Shown here: positions 33,660 to 42,135 of the stretch, one piece after another | Numbering within the stretch: position 1 is the stretch's first letter | How the letters are laid out: the number at the start of each line of letters is the position of its first letter | Assembly (NCBI GenBank): GCA_041920465.1 | Contig: JBHGXW010000072.1 | Coordinates: 1-64,000 of the forward strand | Source of the DNA: Brevibacillus_H sp041920465 | GTDB lineage: Bacteria; Bacillota; Bacilli; Brevibacillales; Brevibacillaceae | Direction: 5' to 3' | DNA length: 64,000 nt | Position numbers and translations under genes: made by a program | Notes under the pieces: model-generated | What the model saw: only the letters and a program-made list of their open reading frames with translations | Database searches by the model: none | Told to the model about the DNA's origin: nothing

Positions 33660-34301
33660 ATGAAAATTGCAATTATCAGTGACATTCACGGAGAACGGCG
33701 AAAGCTTCGCCAAGTACTGGATGCAATCGCACCCCATCAGGTGGATCATATATACTGCTTGGGAGATATTTTTGAGTGCAAAATCAGCAAAGCAACGATT
33801 CATTCCTTCCAGTTTTCCTTCATCGACCAGGTTGTCGAGAGCGATCCCAAGCTGTATAAACGGCTGAAGCATATTTCCTGTATCGCAGGCAATCAGGAAG
33901 AAAGAATTCGCAGCCTGATTCAGTTCCAGCTAGCCGACGCTGATTTGAGATATTTCCTCACGCTTCCAGAGGCAATTGAACTAAAGGATGCCCGGTTGGA
34001 ACACGGCCATCAGTTTGTAAACGAACAAAACTGGGCCCCTTATCCGCGAAAAATGAACAAGCGGCTTCTGTTTTTTGGACATACTCATGAGAGCGGACTC
34101 TATCAGGTTCGCTGGGCGGGGAAAAAGTGGTCACCAGAAAAAAAAGAAATCGATTTTAATATCCCCTTTTCTCTCGATCCATCCAGATACTGGGCGATTA
34201 ACGTAGGAGCAGTTTCCAGCCGCCAACCGGAATGGCTTTTGTATGATGAACCGGGAAGTAAGGTCACTTTTTTCCGAGAAGCTCAGCCTGCGGGGAAATG
34301 A
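33660..34301 (+). CDS. calcineurin-like metallophosphoesterase
   Basis: A 213-aa YfcE/Ysh1-like phosphoesterase. Metal ligands are in SDIHGERR (residues 8-15), CLGDIFECK near 38, IAGNQEER near 78, LEHGHQF near 115 and FFGHTHESG near 139. Cytoplasmic. The start ATG 33660 is behind GGGGGAGAGCGG; the frame to 33543 overlaps the divergent ZIP gene and is not used. Substrate unknown. Confidence 0.88.
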   Translation: MKIAIISDIHGERRKLRQVLDAIAPHQVDHIYCLGDIFECKISKATIHSFQFSFIDQVVESDPKLYKRLKHISCIAGNQEERIRSLIQFQLADADLRYFLTLPEAIELKDARLEHGHQFVNEQNWAPYPRKMNKRLLFFGHTHESGLYQVRWAGKKWSPEKKEIDFNIPFSLDPSRYWAINVGAVSSRQPEWLLYDEPGSKVTFFREAQPAGK

Positions 34302-34406
34302 ACCCGAAACTCGTTGGGCCCAAGCGCACTGCGTCCTTTACAGAATGATTGCCTTAATTTATATTATTGTTATGTAAGAATAATTTTAAAAAGGAGGCTT
34401 CCTTTG

Positions 34407-34973
34407 ATGTATGATGTGATCATTGTTGGCGCAGGCCCTACCGGTGGAAGCGCTGCGCTTTTTACGAGCAAAGCTGGCAAGAAAACCTTGGTGATTGACA
34501 GCAATCAAAGCGTCACGAAGCGAGCATGGATGGAAAACCATTACGGAGTAGAGGCCATTTCCGGGCCTGACATGATTGAGCTTGGCAAAAGGCAGGCAGC
34601 CAAGTTTGGTGCGGAATTCCTGGAAGATGTTGTTTCGGATATTCGTACAGTTAACGGCACTCATACAGTAATAACAGAAGGCGGACAATCCTTCGAAACC
34701 AGACACATTATTCTGGCCACTGGCATGTCAGTTCAGCTTGCCGAAAAAATCGGCCTTACGATCGTTCCGGGAACAGAACCAAGAATCAAAAATATTGTGA
34801 AAGTGGACGCTCAAGGCAAAACCGGCGTCGAGGGAATCTGGGCAGCCGGAACCGTTGCAGGAGTGTCCATGCACACCATCATCACAGCAGGCGACGGAGC
34901 CAAAGTGGCGATTAACGTGATCAGTGAAATCAATGGCGAACGCTATGTTGACCATGATGTCCTGAAAGCCTAG
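34407..34973 (+). CDS. short FAD-dependent oxidoreductase-like protein
   Basis: A 188-aa FAD-binding Rossmann protein with VIIVGAGPTGGSAALF (residues 4-19), HIILATGM near 107 and GIWAAGTVAG near 148. It resembles thioredoxin/ferredoxin-NADP reductases but lacks the NADPH-binding domain and any CxxC disulfide. At 188 aa it is about 60% of a normal TrxR and cannot carry out the full reaction alone. A partner or a non-reductase role is likely. Start: ATG 34407 behind AAGGAGG. Not a truncation by mutation: both ends are well formed. Confidence 0.8.
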   Translation: MYDVIIVGAGPTGGSAALFTSKAGKKTLVIDSNQSVTKRAWMENHYGVEAISGPDMIELGKRQAAKFGAEFLEDVVSDIRTVNGTHTVITEGGQSFETRHIILATGMSVQLAEKIGLTIVPGTEPRIKNIVKVDAQGKTGVEGIWAAGTVAGVSMHTIITAGDGAKVAINVISEINGERYVDHDVLKA

Positions 34974-35119
34974 GAAAGCACATGCCACCAATTGACAAAA
35001 CACGCCTTACTGCCGAATTTCCACTAGTTTTCAGAACCTTTGTCGATAATCCATTACCCGGAAAAAAATGGTGCTATAATGTACCTAACTTGGAATGGAT
35101 CGATAAGGAGTGATAAGCA

Positions 35120-35749
35120 ATGAGTCTGAATGTTCAGGTGTGGATGGCATCGAAGGAAGTGGCGGATCGTTTGCATGTTCATGTTCGAACACTGCGCAAT
35201 TGGTTGGATTTGTTCGTCCCGATTACGGACAAGCAGAAAAACCCGCAAGGTCATTACCTGATTAGCGAGCTCGGCTTTCACTTGCTAAAAGAGGTAAAAA
35301 TTCGTAAAGACGCGGGAAATTCCTCGCTTCGTGAGATACAGCAGCAAATGATGGCTGAGGGTCTTTTGACTCCCGACATGAAATTTGATGAAGAAGCTGC
35401 CCCGACAGCACTTGATTCGTCTGTTGCGCTGCACGACTCGGCAGCTCTGCAATCCTCGTTTCGTGAAATCGAAATGACCGTAAGCGAGACTCTGCTTCAA
35501 TTCCAACAGGAGCTGGCCAATCTCTCTTCGGTCAAACAAATGCAGTCTGCCATTTTGCAAAAACTGGCGGATGTGGAGGAAATGCAAGAATCTCTTCGCC
35601 TTGAAATGCGGCGCGTCACATTTGAGATGGATTTAATGCATCAACGGTTGACCCGGCGGAAAAACCGCCTGGATCGCACGGGAGCCGCCCGCTTCTCCTT
35701 AAATCCGTTCCGCTGGTTCAGCCGCTCCAACCGGGTGGCCGCTGATTAA
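35120..35749 (+). CDS. RacA-like MerR-HTH coiled-coil protein
   Basis: Residues 8-75 form a MerR-type winged HTH (ASKEVADRLHVHVRTLRNWL; GHYLISELGFHLL). Residues 110-185 form a long coiled coil, and the tail is basic and aromatic (NPFRWFSRSNR), suitable for membrane contact. This layout matches RacA, which anchors the chromosome origin to the cell pole in sporulating Bacillus, although identity cannot be judged and the protein is slightly longer (209 aa). ATG 35120 follows AAGGAG. It could also be a generic MerR-like regulator. Confidence 0.65.
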   Translation: MSLNVQVWMASKEVADRLHVHVRTLRNWLDLFVPITDKQKNPQGHYLISELGFHLLKEVKIRKDAGNSSLREIQQQMMAEGLLTPDMKFDEEAAPTALDSSVALHDSAALQSSFREIEMTVSETLLQFQQELANLSSVKQMQSAILQKLADVEEMQESLRLEMRRVTFEMDLMHQRLTRRKNRLDRTGAARFSLNPFRWFSRSNRVAAD

Positions 35750-35752
35750 GTA

Positions 35753-35787
35753 AAAAGACAGGCTATCACAGCCTGCCTTTTTTGTTT
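35753..35787. terminator. bidirectional terminator
   Basis: GACAGGCT-atcac-AGCCTGCC followed by TTTTTTGTTTTT on plus, with A-rich sequence before the stem; it serves the convergent racA-like and terC genes. Confidence 0.8.
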
Positions 35788-35794
35788 TTACTAA

Positions 35795-36517
35795 TTACGA
35801 TCCTGCGGCAATTTCGTCATTCGTATGTCTCTTTGAATCATGCTCGTTGGCTGGAGCAAGCTTTTTCACTCTCGTTCTGGCGAAGAACCCTGCTCCCACC
35901 ACGATAGCGACAACCAACAGCTTGAATCCGTACAAGATCCATGTCGAAGCGAAGAAGTGTTCAATTGATTTCTCATGTGTAATCATTTTGGCGGCGGTCC
36001 ATGCCAGAACGGCTGAACCAATGTAAATGATCCAAGGAAAGCGGTCCATTGCCTTCAAAATCAGGTGGCTTCCCCAGATCATAATGGGTACGCTGATCAA
36101 AAGGCCGGTGATAATCAAAGACAACTCCCCTTGAGCAGCCCCGGCAATTGCCAGGATGTTATCCAGCCCCATCATGACATCCGCCAGCACAATGGTTTTG
36201 ATCGCCTGAACCAGATTGTTGCCGGCTTGAATGTCCCTGCTCTCCTCTTCCTCTACCAGTAACTTATACGAAATCCAGACAAGAATAAGTCCCCCGATCA
36301 GGAACAAATATTTAATCTTCAAAAGGATAGCAGCCGCCACTGTTGCCAGTATGCGAATCATGATCGCCATGGCCGTCCCCCACAACACTGCCTTTTTCTT
36401 CTTATCGGGCGGAAGCTTGCGGCTGGCCATCGCGATAACCAGGGCATTGTCACCGCCAAGGACGATATCGATTGCGATAATAAGCAACAGCGATGAAATA
36501 AATTCCATTCCAAACAT
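35795..36517 (-). CDS. TerC-family protein, probable Mn2+ exporter (MeeF/MeeY type)
   Basis: A 240-aa TerC-family membrane protein of about seven helices. The acidic family motifs IDIVLGGDNALVIAMA (residues 15-30) and VLADVMMGLDNILAIAG (near 118) are intact. Relatives in B. subtilis export or metallate with Mn2+. The gene sits directly behind a yybP-ykoY Mn2+ riboswitch with a terminator, so it should be turned on by excess Mn2+. Start: ATG 36517 with GGAG 9 nt upstream; the longer frame runs into the riboswitch terminator and is not used. The C-terminal tail is charged and cytoplasmic. Confidence 0.9.
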   Translation of the reverse strand: MFGMEFISSLLLIIAIDIVLGGDNALVIAMASRKLPPDKKKKAVLWGTAMAIMIRILATVAAAILLKIKYLFLIGGLILVWISYKLLVEEEESRDIQAGNNLVQAIKTIVLADVMMGLDNILAIAGAAQGELSLIITGLLISVPIMIWGSHLILKAMDRFPWIIYIGSAVLAWTAAKMITHEKSIEHFFASTWILYGFKLLVVAIVVGAGFFARTRVKKLAPANEHDSKRHTNDEIAAGS

Positions 36518-36580
36518 TCGTACCAACTCCTCTCTGCTTGATGGACTTCTGATCCGTTGTTTTTTGCAGGCGAGAAGTAA

Positions 36581-36712
36581 ATAAAAATAGACCCTCACCT
36601 ACGTAAGACATAGGCAAAGGTCTTGCTAACAACAGGTACGTTGCCAACAAAGCCGAGGACAAAAAGCCCTGTGAATGACGACTTTGCTGTAAAAGCTACT
36701 CCCCTTTGGAAT
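36581..36712 (-). ncRNA. yybP-ykoY manganese riboswitch with terminator
   Basis: Minus strand: CAAAGGGGAGTAGC (5' end near 36709) is followed by ACAGCAAAGTCGTCA, then TCGGCTTTGTTGGCAACGTA, and closes with AGCAAGACCTTTGCC. These are the conserved blocks of the yybP-ykoY aptamer, including both loop motifs that bind Mn2+. Downstream GACC...GGGTC (36590-36622) forms a terminator ending in TATTTTTATTT. Mn2+ binding should favour the aptamer over the terminator and switch on the TerC-family gene. Confidence 0.9.
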
Positions 36713-36807
36713 AAACAGCGTATTGCTTTGCACTTATATGGTACTCGTGAATCAGGGTTGTTGTCAACCATTGATTTGAGTATCATGAAAGCAAGGGGGG
36801 TTATCCG

Positions 36808-37323
36808 ATGAGAAAACGTTTTGTAATGGAGGCTGTTATGCTGGCCATTTATGGTGAGTTATTAACCCCATCCACTTCAGTAGAATACATTATCCCTGCG
36901 TCCACTATTTATGAACTGGAAGAGATTGTGCAGACGACCGAACCGATTATGCCTGATCCTGACGACGATAAACACGTTCGTGAAGTGATTAAGGACATGA
37001 TTCAATATTTTGCCGATCCGTTCAAGCGCAAAAAAATGGAAAAGACTCTTCTGGCTCCTTGGTCAACCATTACCTTTCCATTCCAAGAAGATGTTCATCT
37101 TACCATCATAAAAGCGACCGATAGTGCCTTCTGGGGAGAGGCATTTGATCCGATTGAAACCCAATTGGTTGATACAGCCCTTCGGCTCCGCTCTCCCATC
37201 CTGACTGATCAGGTAGATTTGCAGGAGCGCTTGCTTGAGTTCGAAGTTCCGGTTCAATTTTATGATATTGAGGATTTCGATTTTGCCCTGGAAGTGGGCA
37301 GTACGCTGGATGACGAAGTATAA
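36808..37323 (+). CDS. conserved hypothetical protein (171 aa)
   Basis: A soluble acidic protein, beginning MRKRFVMEAVMLAIYGELL and ending in an acidic helix. Homologues are widespread in Bacillales and are sometimes labelled 'ADP-heptose synthase', a label I cannot support because no nucleotide-binding motif is visible. ATG 36808 lies behind AAGGGGGG. It ends in a strong terminator. Function unknown. Confidence 0.8.
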   Translation: MRKRFVMEAVMLAIYGELLTPSTSVEYIIPASTIYELEEIVQTTEPIMPDPDDDKHVREVIKDMIQYFADPFKRKKMEKTLLAPWSTITFPFQEDVHLTIIKATDSAFWGEAFDPIETQLVDTALRLRSPILTDQVDLQERLLEFEVPVQFYDIEDFDFALEVGSTLDDEV

Positions 37324-37325
37324 GC

Positions 37326-37353
37326 AAAAAGCAGGCAATGCCTGCTTTTTTTG
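37326..37353 (+). terminator. intrinsic terminator
   Basis: aaaaagcaggca-atgcctgcttttttt: perfect stem of about 9 bp plus A/T tails. Confidence 0.9.
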
Positions 37354-37454
37354 ATATATTGTTGGATTTTTTGAAATTCATAATTGGCTCTTTTATTTCA
37401 GTGCGAATCAGCTTATAGTGAAAAGCATAAATTCTTCTTGCTCGAGGTGAAACC

Positions 37455-38882
37455 ATGGGGCGAAAGCCAATTTACCAAGATATCTATCATCAATTACGTT
37501 ACCAGATTTTGAGCGGAGAACGCCCGATTGGCTCTCCTTTGCCTCCTGAAAGAAAATTGGCCGAACAGATGCAGGTAAGCCGCAACACCATCGTAAAAGC
37601 GTATGCCGATCTCGAAGCGGAAGGGCTGATTGCCGGAAGAATGGGAAGCGGACGTTACATCGAGCCTGTTTCCCCGCTCAGTTCGATTGCCCGGATCGAT
37701 TGGCACCAACAATTAAACTTTGAGCAGTTAAATCCCTATCCGTCCTACATGGCCGACCTCCTCTCTCTGGCGGTGCCGCAGATGGAAATGATCAACTTCG
37801 CGCATGGTGACGGCGGCAAGCATACATTGGCTTCGTCCGGCTTTGCCGACTATCTGGCAAAAGCAGCGGAACGGATCGAATCGTATTACTTCCTCCCGAT
37901 TGACGGACATCCTCTGTTGCGGGAATGGGTCGTCTCTTGGATGAAAATGAGTCAGGTTACGTCTGTGGATCAAGTGGTGATTACCAGCGGCTCTCAAGAA
38001 GCTTTACAGTTGGTAACCAACCTTTTGGCTAAACCGGGCGACACAATTGCCGTTGAGATGCCTACCTATTTCGGCGCCTTGCAGCTGTTTCAATCGCTTG
38101 GCATGCGGATTATCCCGATTCCCGTCGACAAGGAAGGAATGCGGATTGACGTCCTGGAAGGCGTGCTTGCCCGATATTACCCGAAATTTCTGTATACGAT
38201 TCCAACCTTCCATAATCCGACCGGCTGCACCCTATCCCTGGAACGCAGAATTCGGCTGCTTTCCCTAAGCGAAAAATACGGATTTCCCATTATCGAAGAC
38301 GATGCATATCGCCATCTGCACTTGGAAAAGGAACCTCCGCCTGCATTGAAATCATTGGATGCAACCGGCAACGTGATTTATTTGAATACGTTTTCCAAGG
38401 TACTTTTTCCCGGACTTCGCCTTGGTTGGGTAGCGGCAAGCAAACCATTGACCCGCCTGATTGCCCGGCTCAAGGAACTGACGATTACCAGCAATACATT
38501 TGGTCAATTTGCCCTTTATGCCTTTCTCAGCGATCATGCTCTTGAACCTCATCTTGCACGTGTCAGGGCGATGTATCGGGAACAAGCCGATACGATGGGC
38601 CACTTCCTGTCCGACTTGCGGGAACTGGGACTTCGGTTTGAACAGCCGACGGGCGGTTTTTATTACTGGATCTCCTTGCCCAAAGAGATTGATGCGCGGA
38701 AAGTGCTTCGCGACTGTCTGGCACGGGGTGTTTCATTCGCTTGCGGCGACATGTTTTTGCCTCGGGAAGCGATACAGCCGTACATCCGGCTTTGTTTTAC
38801 GCACGAAGCCCGCAATCAAATCGAAGCGGGCATGAAAATACTGGGGGACGTCCTCATCAGCCAAAAGGAGAGAGAATCATGA
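37455..38882 (+). CDS. MocR-type GntR regulator with aminotransferase domain
   Basis: A 475-aa fusion. Residues 1-70 are a GntR winged HTH (YHQLRYQILSGERPIGSPLP; QVSRNTIVKAYADLEAEGLI). Residues 110-470 are a fold-type I PLP domain with ITSGSQEALQLV near 175, the PTFHNPTGCT Asn near 258, the Asp/Tyr segment IIEDDAYRHL, and the PLP-lysine NTFSKVLFPGLRLGW near 313. MocR proteins sense amino acids or PLP and regulate neighbouring transport genes. Its stop overlaps the azlC start (ATGA), so azlCD are co-expressed with it and may be under its control. Starts at ATG 37455 behind GAGGTGA. Confidence 0.93.
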   Translation: MGRKPIYQDIYHQLRYQILSGERPIGSPLPPERKLAEQMQVSRNTIVKAYADLEAEGLIAGRMGSGRYIEPVSPLSSIARIDWHQQLNFEQLNPYPSYMADLLSLAVPQMEMINFAHGDGGKHTLASSGFADYLAKAAERIESYYFLPIDGHPLLREWVVSWMKMSQVTSVDQVVITSGSQEALQLVTNLLAKPGDTIAVEMPTYFGALQLFQSLGMRIIPIPVDKEGMRIDVLEGVLARYYPKFLYTIPTFHNPTGCTLSLERRIRLLSLSEKYGFPIIEDDAYRHLHLEKEPPPALKSLDATGNVIYLNTFSKVLFPGLRLGWVAASKPLTRLIARLKELTITSNTFGQFALYAFLSDHALEPHLARVRAMYREQADTMGHFLSDLRELGLRFEQPTGGFYYWISLPKEIDARKVLRDCLARGVSFACGDMFLPREAIQPYIRLCFTHEARNQIEAGMKILGDVLISQKERES

Positions 38883-39622
38883 AATCTTCTCATCGTGAAA
38901 AACAATCATGGCGCCAGGGGGTAATTGATTCGCTGCCGATAACGGTTAGTATCATTTTGTTTGGCGCAATTTTTGGCATGCTTTCCTTGCAGGCCGGTTT
39001 GGCGGGCTGGCAGAGTATCGCCATGTCATTAATCGTGTACGCCGGATCAGCACAGTTTACCGCACTCTCCATGCTAAGCGATCACGCGAATCTGTGGGCG
39101 ATTGTCCTGGCGACGTTTCTGCTGAATTCACGCCATCTCTTGATGGGCTTGTCCATCTCCCCGCACTATCAAAAATTTTCGTTTGCGCAGGTTAACCTGT
39201 TTGCCTTTTTTCTGACGGATGAGCAGTATGCCATCACACTTAACCGCTTCCGCCATCATGCAAGTGATTTAGGGTATATTGCCTCGGTCAGCTTGTCGCT
39301 TTATTTTGGCTGGTTCTTCGGCACCCTGCTTGGCACAGTAGCAGGGCAATGGATTCCCGATCCGGACGCGCTTGGCCTTGGTTTCAGTTTTACCGCAATG
39401 TTTCTTGCGCTTGCTTACTACCAATTAACTTCCGTGATTCGCGTGTTGACGTTTCTTCTTTGTGGAGTTGTAGCGGTTGGTTTGGCGCTGGTTCTGCCAA
39501 GCGGATTACATCTGTTGTTTGCCGGTCTGATCGCGTTTGGAATCGGGTATTATCTGCCGGAAAAAACAGAAAAACCAGCCCATGAGAAATTGTCCAATCC
39601 TTCGGAGGTGGAGACGGCATGA
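38879..39622 (+). CDS. azlC: AzlC-type branched-chain amino acid exporter, large subunit
   Basis: A 247-aa AzlC membrane protein that with AzlD exports branched-chain amino acids or analogues. Typical segments are FGAIFGMLSLQAGL near residue 27, YAGSAQFTALSML near 55, FLLNSRHLLMGLSISP near 80 and DEQYAITL near 115. Its ATG overlaps the MocR stop by 4 nt and its own stop overlaps azlD by 4 nt, so the three are translated together. The longer frame inside the MocR gene is rejected. Confidence 0.93.
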   Translation: MKSSHREKQSWRQGVIDSLPITVSIILFGAIFGMLSLQAGLAGWQSIAMSLIVYAGSAQFTALSMLSDHANLWAIVLATFLLNSRHLLMGLSISPHYQKFSFAQVNLFAFFLTDEQYAITLNRFRHHASDLGYIASVSLSLYFGWFFGTLLGTVAGQWIPDPDALGLGFSFTAMFLALAYYQLTSVIRVLTFLLCGVVAVGLALVLPSGLHLLFAGLIAFGIGYYLPEKTEKPAHEKLSNPSEVETA

Positions 39623-39954
39623 GTATTCAATCGACGCTTTTATTGTTCTTGGGGATGGCTTTGGTTACCTATGCAAGCAGACGTGCCTTTCTGCAGATTC
39701 CGAGCGGATTTTTCTCTTCCCGGCTGAAAAACGGTCTTACGTTTATCCCAATCGGCATATTTGCCGGCCTGATCTTCCCTTCTCTCTTTATTGAACAGCA
39801 CCAGCTTGTCGTCCGCCCGCTGTTTCTCGCGGCAAGCGTAATCTGCTTGGTTGCGATGCGGCTCAGCAAAAACGTATTTGTCTCCTTCGGTGTGAGTCTC
39901 GCCCTTGTCGTCTTTGCCTCGCTGGGAATCCTGCCTTTTTCCTCGCAGCAATGA
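39619..39954 (+). CDS. azlD: AzlD-type branched-chain amino acid exporter, small subunit
   Basis: A 111-aa AzlD protein with four predicted helices, starting MSIQSTLLLFLGMALVTY and carrying the family segment Y-A-S-R-R. GGAGGTGGAGACGGC precedes the ATG, which overlaps the azlC stop. Partner of AzlC in export. No terminator directly follows. Confidence 0.9.
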   Translation: MSIQSTLLLFLGMALVTYASRRAFLQIPSGFFSSRLKNGLTFIPIGIFAGLIFPSLFIEQHQLVVRPLFLAASVICLVAMRLSKNVFVSFGVSLALVVFASLGILPFSSQQ

Positions 39955-40065
39955 AGAAGATGTTATAATGGGCATAGAACAGGTACGGGATGCTCTTCAT
40001 GACATGTTTGCATTTTCCTTCAGCAGGGTAGATGATTGATAGGAGAATAACTAGGGGGAATTGGT

Positions 40066-40545
40066 ATGAATCAACATCAAGGGTTGAATAGTTGGGGAGA
40101 TGAAGAGGACAGCTTTCACACGATATTGCTGCGGATGGGCGAAGAATATTACGGCTTGCCGATTTCAATCGTCAGGGAAATTATCAAGCCGCTGCCTGTT
40201 ACCCGTTTTCCCAAATCTCCACCGTTTGTAGAAGGGGTTATTGATCTGAGGGGCAACATTCTGCCGATCGTCAACTTGCGCAAAATGTTCGGTTTGGACC
40301 CGCTTCCGCTCACGGAGGAAAGCCGCTTCGTCGATATTTCATTAGATAATTTCAAACTGGGAATCCTCGTGGATGCCGTCTCTGAAGTAATTCGCATACC
40401 GGTCAGGCAGGTGGAAGCCGCTCCCCCGCTTTATGCAGGGATAGACGGTAAGTACCTGAAGGGAATTGCCCGCATGGATGACCGTTTGATTCTTTTATTG
40501 AATTTGGACGAGATCTTCGCCAAGTGGATCAACAAGTCTGCATAA
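40066..40545 (+). CDS. cheW: CheW-like chemotaxis coupling protein
   Basis: A 159-aa single CheW domain: EEYYGLPISIVREIIKPLPVTRFPKSP (read as the two strands around residue 27-50), VIDLRGNILPIVNLRKMFGL near 65, and ILVDAVSEVIRI near 103. Such proteins couple CheA to chemoreceptors. No other chemotaxis gene is nearby, so this orphan may serve another signalling complex. It starts at ATG 40066 with a GGGGG-rich site upstream, and ends at a strong terminator. Confidence 0.9.
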   Translation: MNQHQGLNSWGDEEDSFHTILLRMGEEYYGLPISIVREIIKPLPVTRFPKSPPFVEGVIDLRGNILPIVNLRKMFGLDPLPLTEESRFVDISLDNFKLGILVDAVSEVIRIPVRQVEAAPPLYAGIDGKYLKGIARMDDRLILLLNLDEIFAKWINKSA

Positions 40546-40582
40546 GAAAAAGTGTCGGTATCTGAAACCGGCACTTTTTTCA
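40546..40582 (+). terminator. cheW terminator
   Basis: AAAAAGTG(T)CGGT-atctgaa-ACCGGCACTTTTTT: stem of about 11 bp and a T run. Confidence 0.88.
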
Positions 40583-40593
40583 TAGTTCGTTTT

Positions 40594-40632
40594 CGGGACC
40601 CGCTCGGCAGAGCGAAAGCTTAAGCCGAGCGG
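40594..40632. repeat. dispersed intergenic repeat, copy A
   Basis: cgggacccgctcggca is followed by agcgaaagc; ccgctcggc (600-608) and gccgagcgg (624-632 of the 40 kb region) also form a 9-bp hairpin. A similar inverted copy is at 44680-44711. Confidence 0.5.
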
Positions 40633-40637
40633 ATTTA

Positions 40638-41306
40638 TTACTCTCTTCCACCGCTGGCCAAATAGGAATAGTTGACCCAGATCATCTCTTCAATACCCAA
40701 AATCTCTTTAAACAGGTCGACAGAATCGTACAAAAGGGAACTGCCCAACTCATCATCAAATTCCGTCAGCGTGTTTACATCAAATAACGAGCATAATTGC
40801 TGTACCTGTTTGTGCGAAAGAAAACGGGCAAAATACTGCGGACGGAAGCGAGAAATGCCTTTTCCCACCTCTTCGCGGAATCTCTCGGAATGAATTACCT
40901 GATTCAGCATGTCATTGTACTCTTGCCGCAACTGATCGTTGACGATAACCTCCTCGGCAAGATCAACGGTCGGATATCGCTTGGCCAGTTCCGCTTCTGC
41001 CATCTCAATATCTAACTCGTAGCTGATGGTAGCCGAAGAAACCTCCCATCCCCCCTCAAACAGCCGAAACCCCCAACCGCTGTCTTCCGCATCGTGGAAC
41101 CACAATAACGGGATGTGATAACCGGAAAGCCGTAGGAGAAACTGGAGTGTGTCTGCGGTTTCTAGCCATTCGTCTTCAAGAAAGAACGCATTCCACTCTT
41201 CATTAATATTCTGATGAAAGTATGGTTGGTTAAATCTGGACAGATGCAGGAGTAATTTTGGCTCGTACTTACGCGGGTATAATACTCCGGTAGTAAACTC
41301 ACTCAT
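40638..41306 (-). CDS. hypothetical protein (222 aa)
   Basis: An acidic, soluble protein. Tryptophan-rich segments such as EEWNAFFLEDEWLE and LWFHDAEDSGWGFRLFEGGW lie in the first half. The second half is helical, ending IWVNYSYLASGGRE. No catalytic motif or known family recognised. Start: ATG 41306 behind a weak GGTGGG. A lone gene, possibly sharing regulation with the following minus-strand genes. Confidence 0.65.
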   Translation of the reverse strand: MSEFTTGVLYPRKYEPKLLLHLSRFNQPYFHQNINEEWNAFFLEDEWLETADTLQFLLRLSGYHIPLLWFHDAEDSGWGFRLFEGGWEVSSATISYELDIEMAEAELAKRYPTVDLAEEVIVNDQLRQEYNDMLNQVIHSERFREEVGKGISRFRPQYFARFLSHKQVQQLCSLFDVNTLTEFDDELGSSLLYDSVDLFKEILGIEEMIWVNYSYLASGGRE

Positions 41307-41457
41307 GGGTTCCCACCGCTTTCTTACAAAGTGACGTATATCACTAATACCCCGAGCGTTTGCTTTTCAAACGCCGCTTCCCTATCCAGTTTATTCAAAT
41401 CAAACGAATTTTTGACGTTGTACTACACCATTTTTTCAAAGGTTTGTTTCCTTGTTT

Positions 41458-42036
41458 TTATGCCAAAATCTTTTGAGCCAGTTCAGCACTGTGCAGAATC
41501 GTGTGAACTGCCCCTTCCGGCCGAAGCTCCGAGCGATACAAATGGATGCGATTCACCTGCCAATGCGGAGGATGCTCGGACAGGTACTTCTGATTCCAGC
41601 TGTCCAGCGGTATTTGCCCTCCTCTGTAGTGCGGCCCCCTGGCCAAGGTAATATGCGGCTTATACTCACGCGTGTCATACTGCAGTCCTTGACGAAGATC
41701 AAAGCGTTTGCCGAGCAAGAGATGGGTTTGAACCAGTGCCTTTTTATCTCCCTCCAAGCCTAGCCACAGCACTCGCGGGCGCTCTGGTGAGGGAAAAACG
41801 CCAAATTGCCCAATCGACAGGGGAAACGGCTGGATGACAGAACTGACGATTTGCATATCCTCACAAATATATGGGATCAATGTCTCATCCACTTCCCCCA
41901 GAAAATGCAGGGTAAGATGCAAGTTATGGACAGGCTGCCAGCGGTCTGCCCGGATTTCTTGTCTTAATCCTTGTTGGATCTGTTTTATGTATGTTACCGC
42001 ATCTTGCGGAACATCGAAGGCAACGAATAGCCGCAT
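41458..42036 (-). CDS. thpR: RNA 2',3'-cyclic phosphodiesterase
   Basis: A 192-aa 2H phosphoesterase of the ThpR/LigT family, which opens 2',3'-cyclic phosphates. Both motifs are present: H40-L-T42-L followed by HFLGE, and the second H-I-T-L-A-R-G near residue 125. Length is typical. The start is ATG 42036 with GAGGAGG 8 nt upstream. Unlike the YjcG-like protein at 23810, both active-site motifs are intact here. Confidence 0.9.
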   Translation of the reverse strand: MRLFVAFDVPQDAVTYIKQIQQGLRQEIRADRWQPVHNLHLTLHFLGEVDETLIPYICEDMQIVSSVIQPFPLSIGQFGVFPSPERPRVLWLGLEGDKKALVQTHLLLGKRFDLRQGLQYDTREYKPHITLARGPHYRGGQIPLDSWNQKYLSEHPPHWQVNRIHLYRSELRPEGAVHTILHSAELAQKILA

Positions 42037-42135
42037 GAACCAATCCTCCTCGGAATACGTTTTCCTGTCTTTTTTATAGGTGCAAAAAAACAGCTCCCCC
42101 CGCGGGAGAGCTTCCATTAGAAAAGCTTGGTGAAT

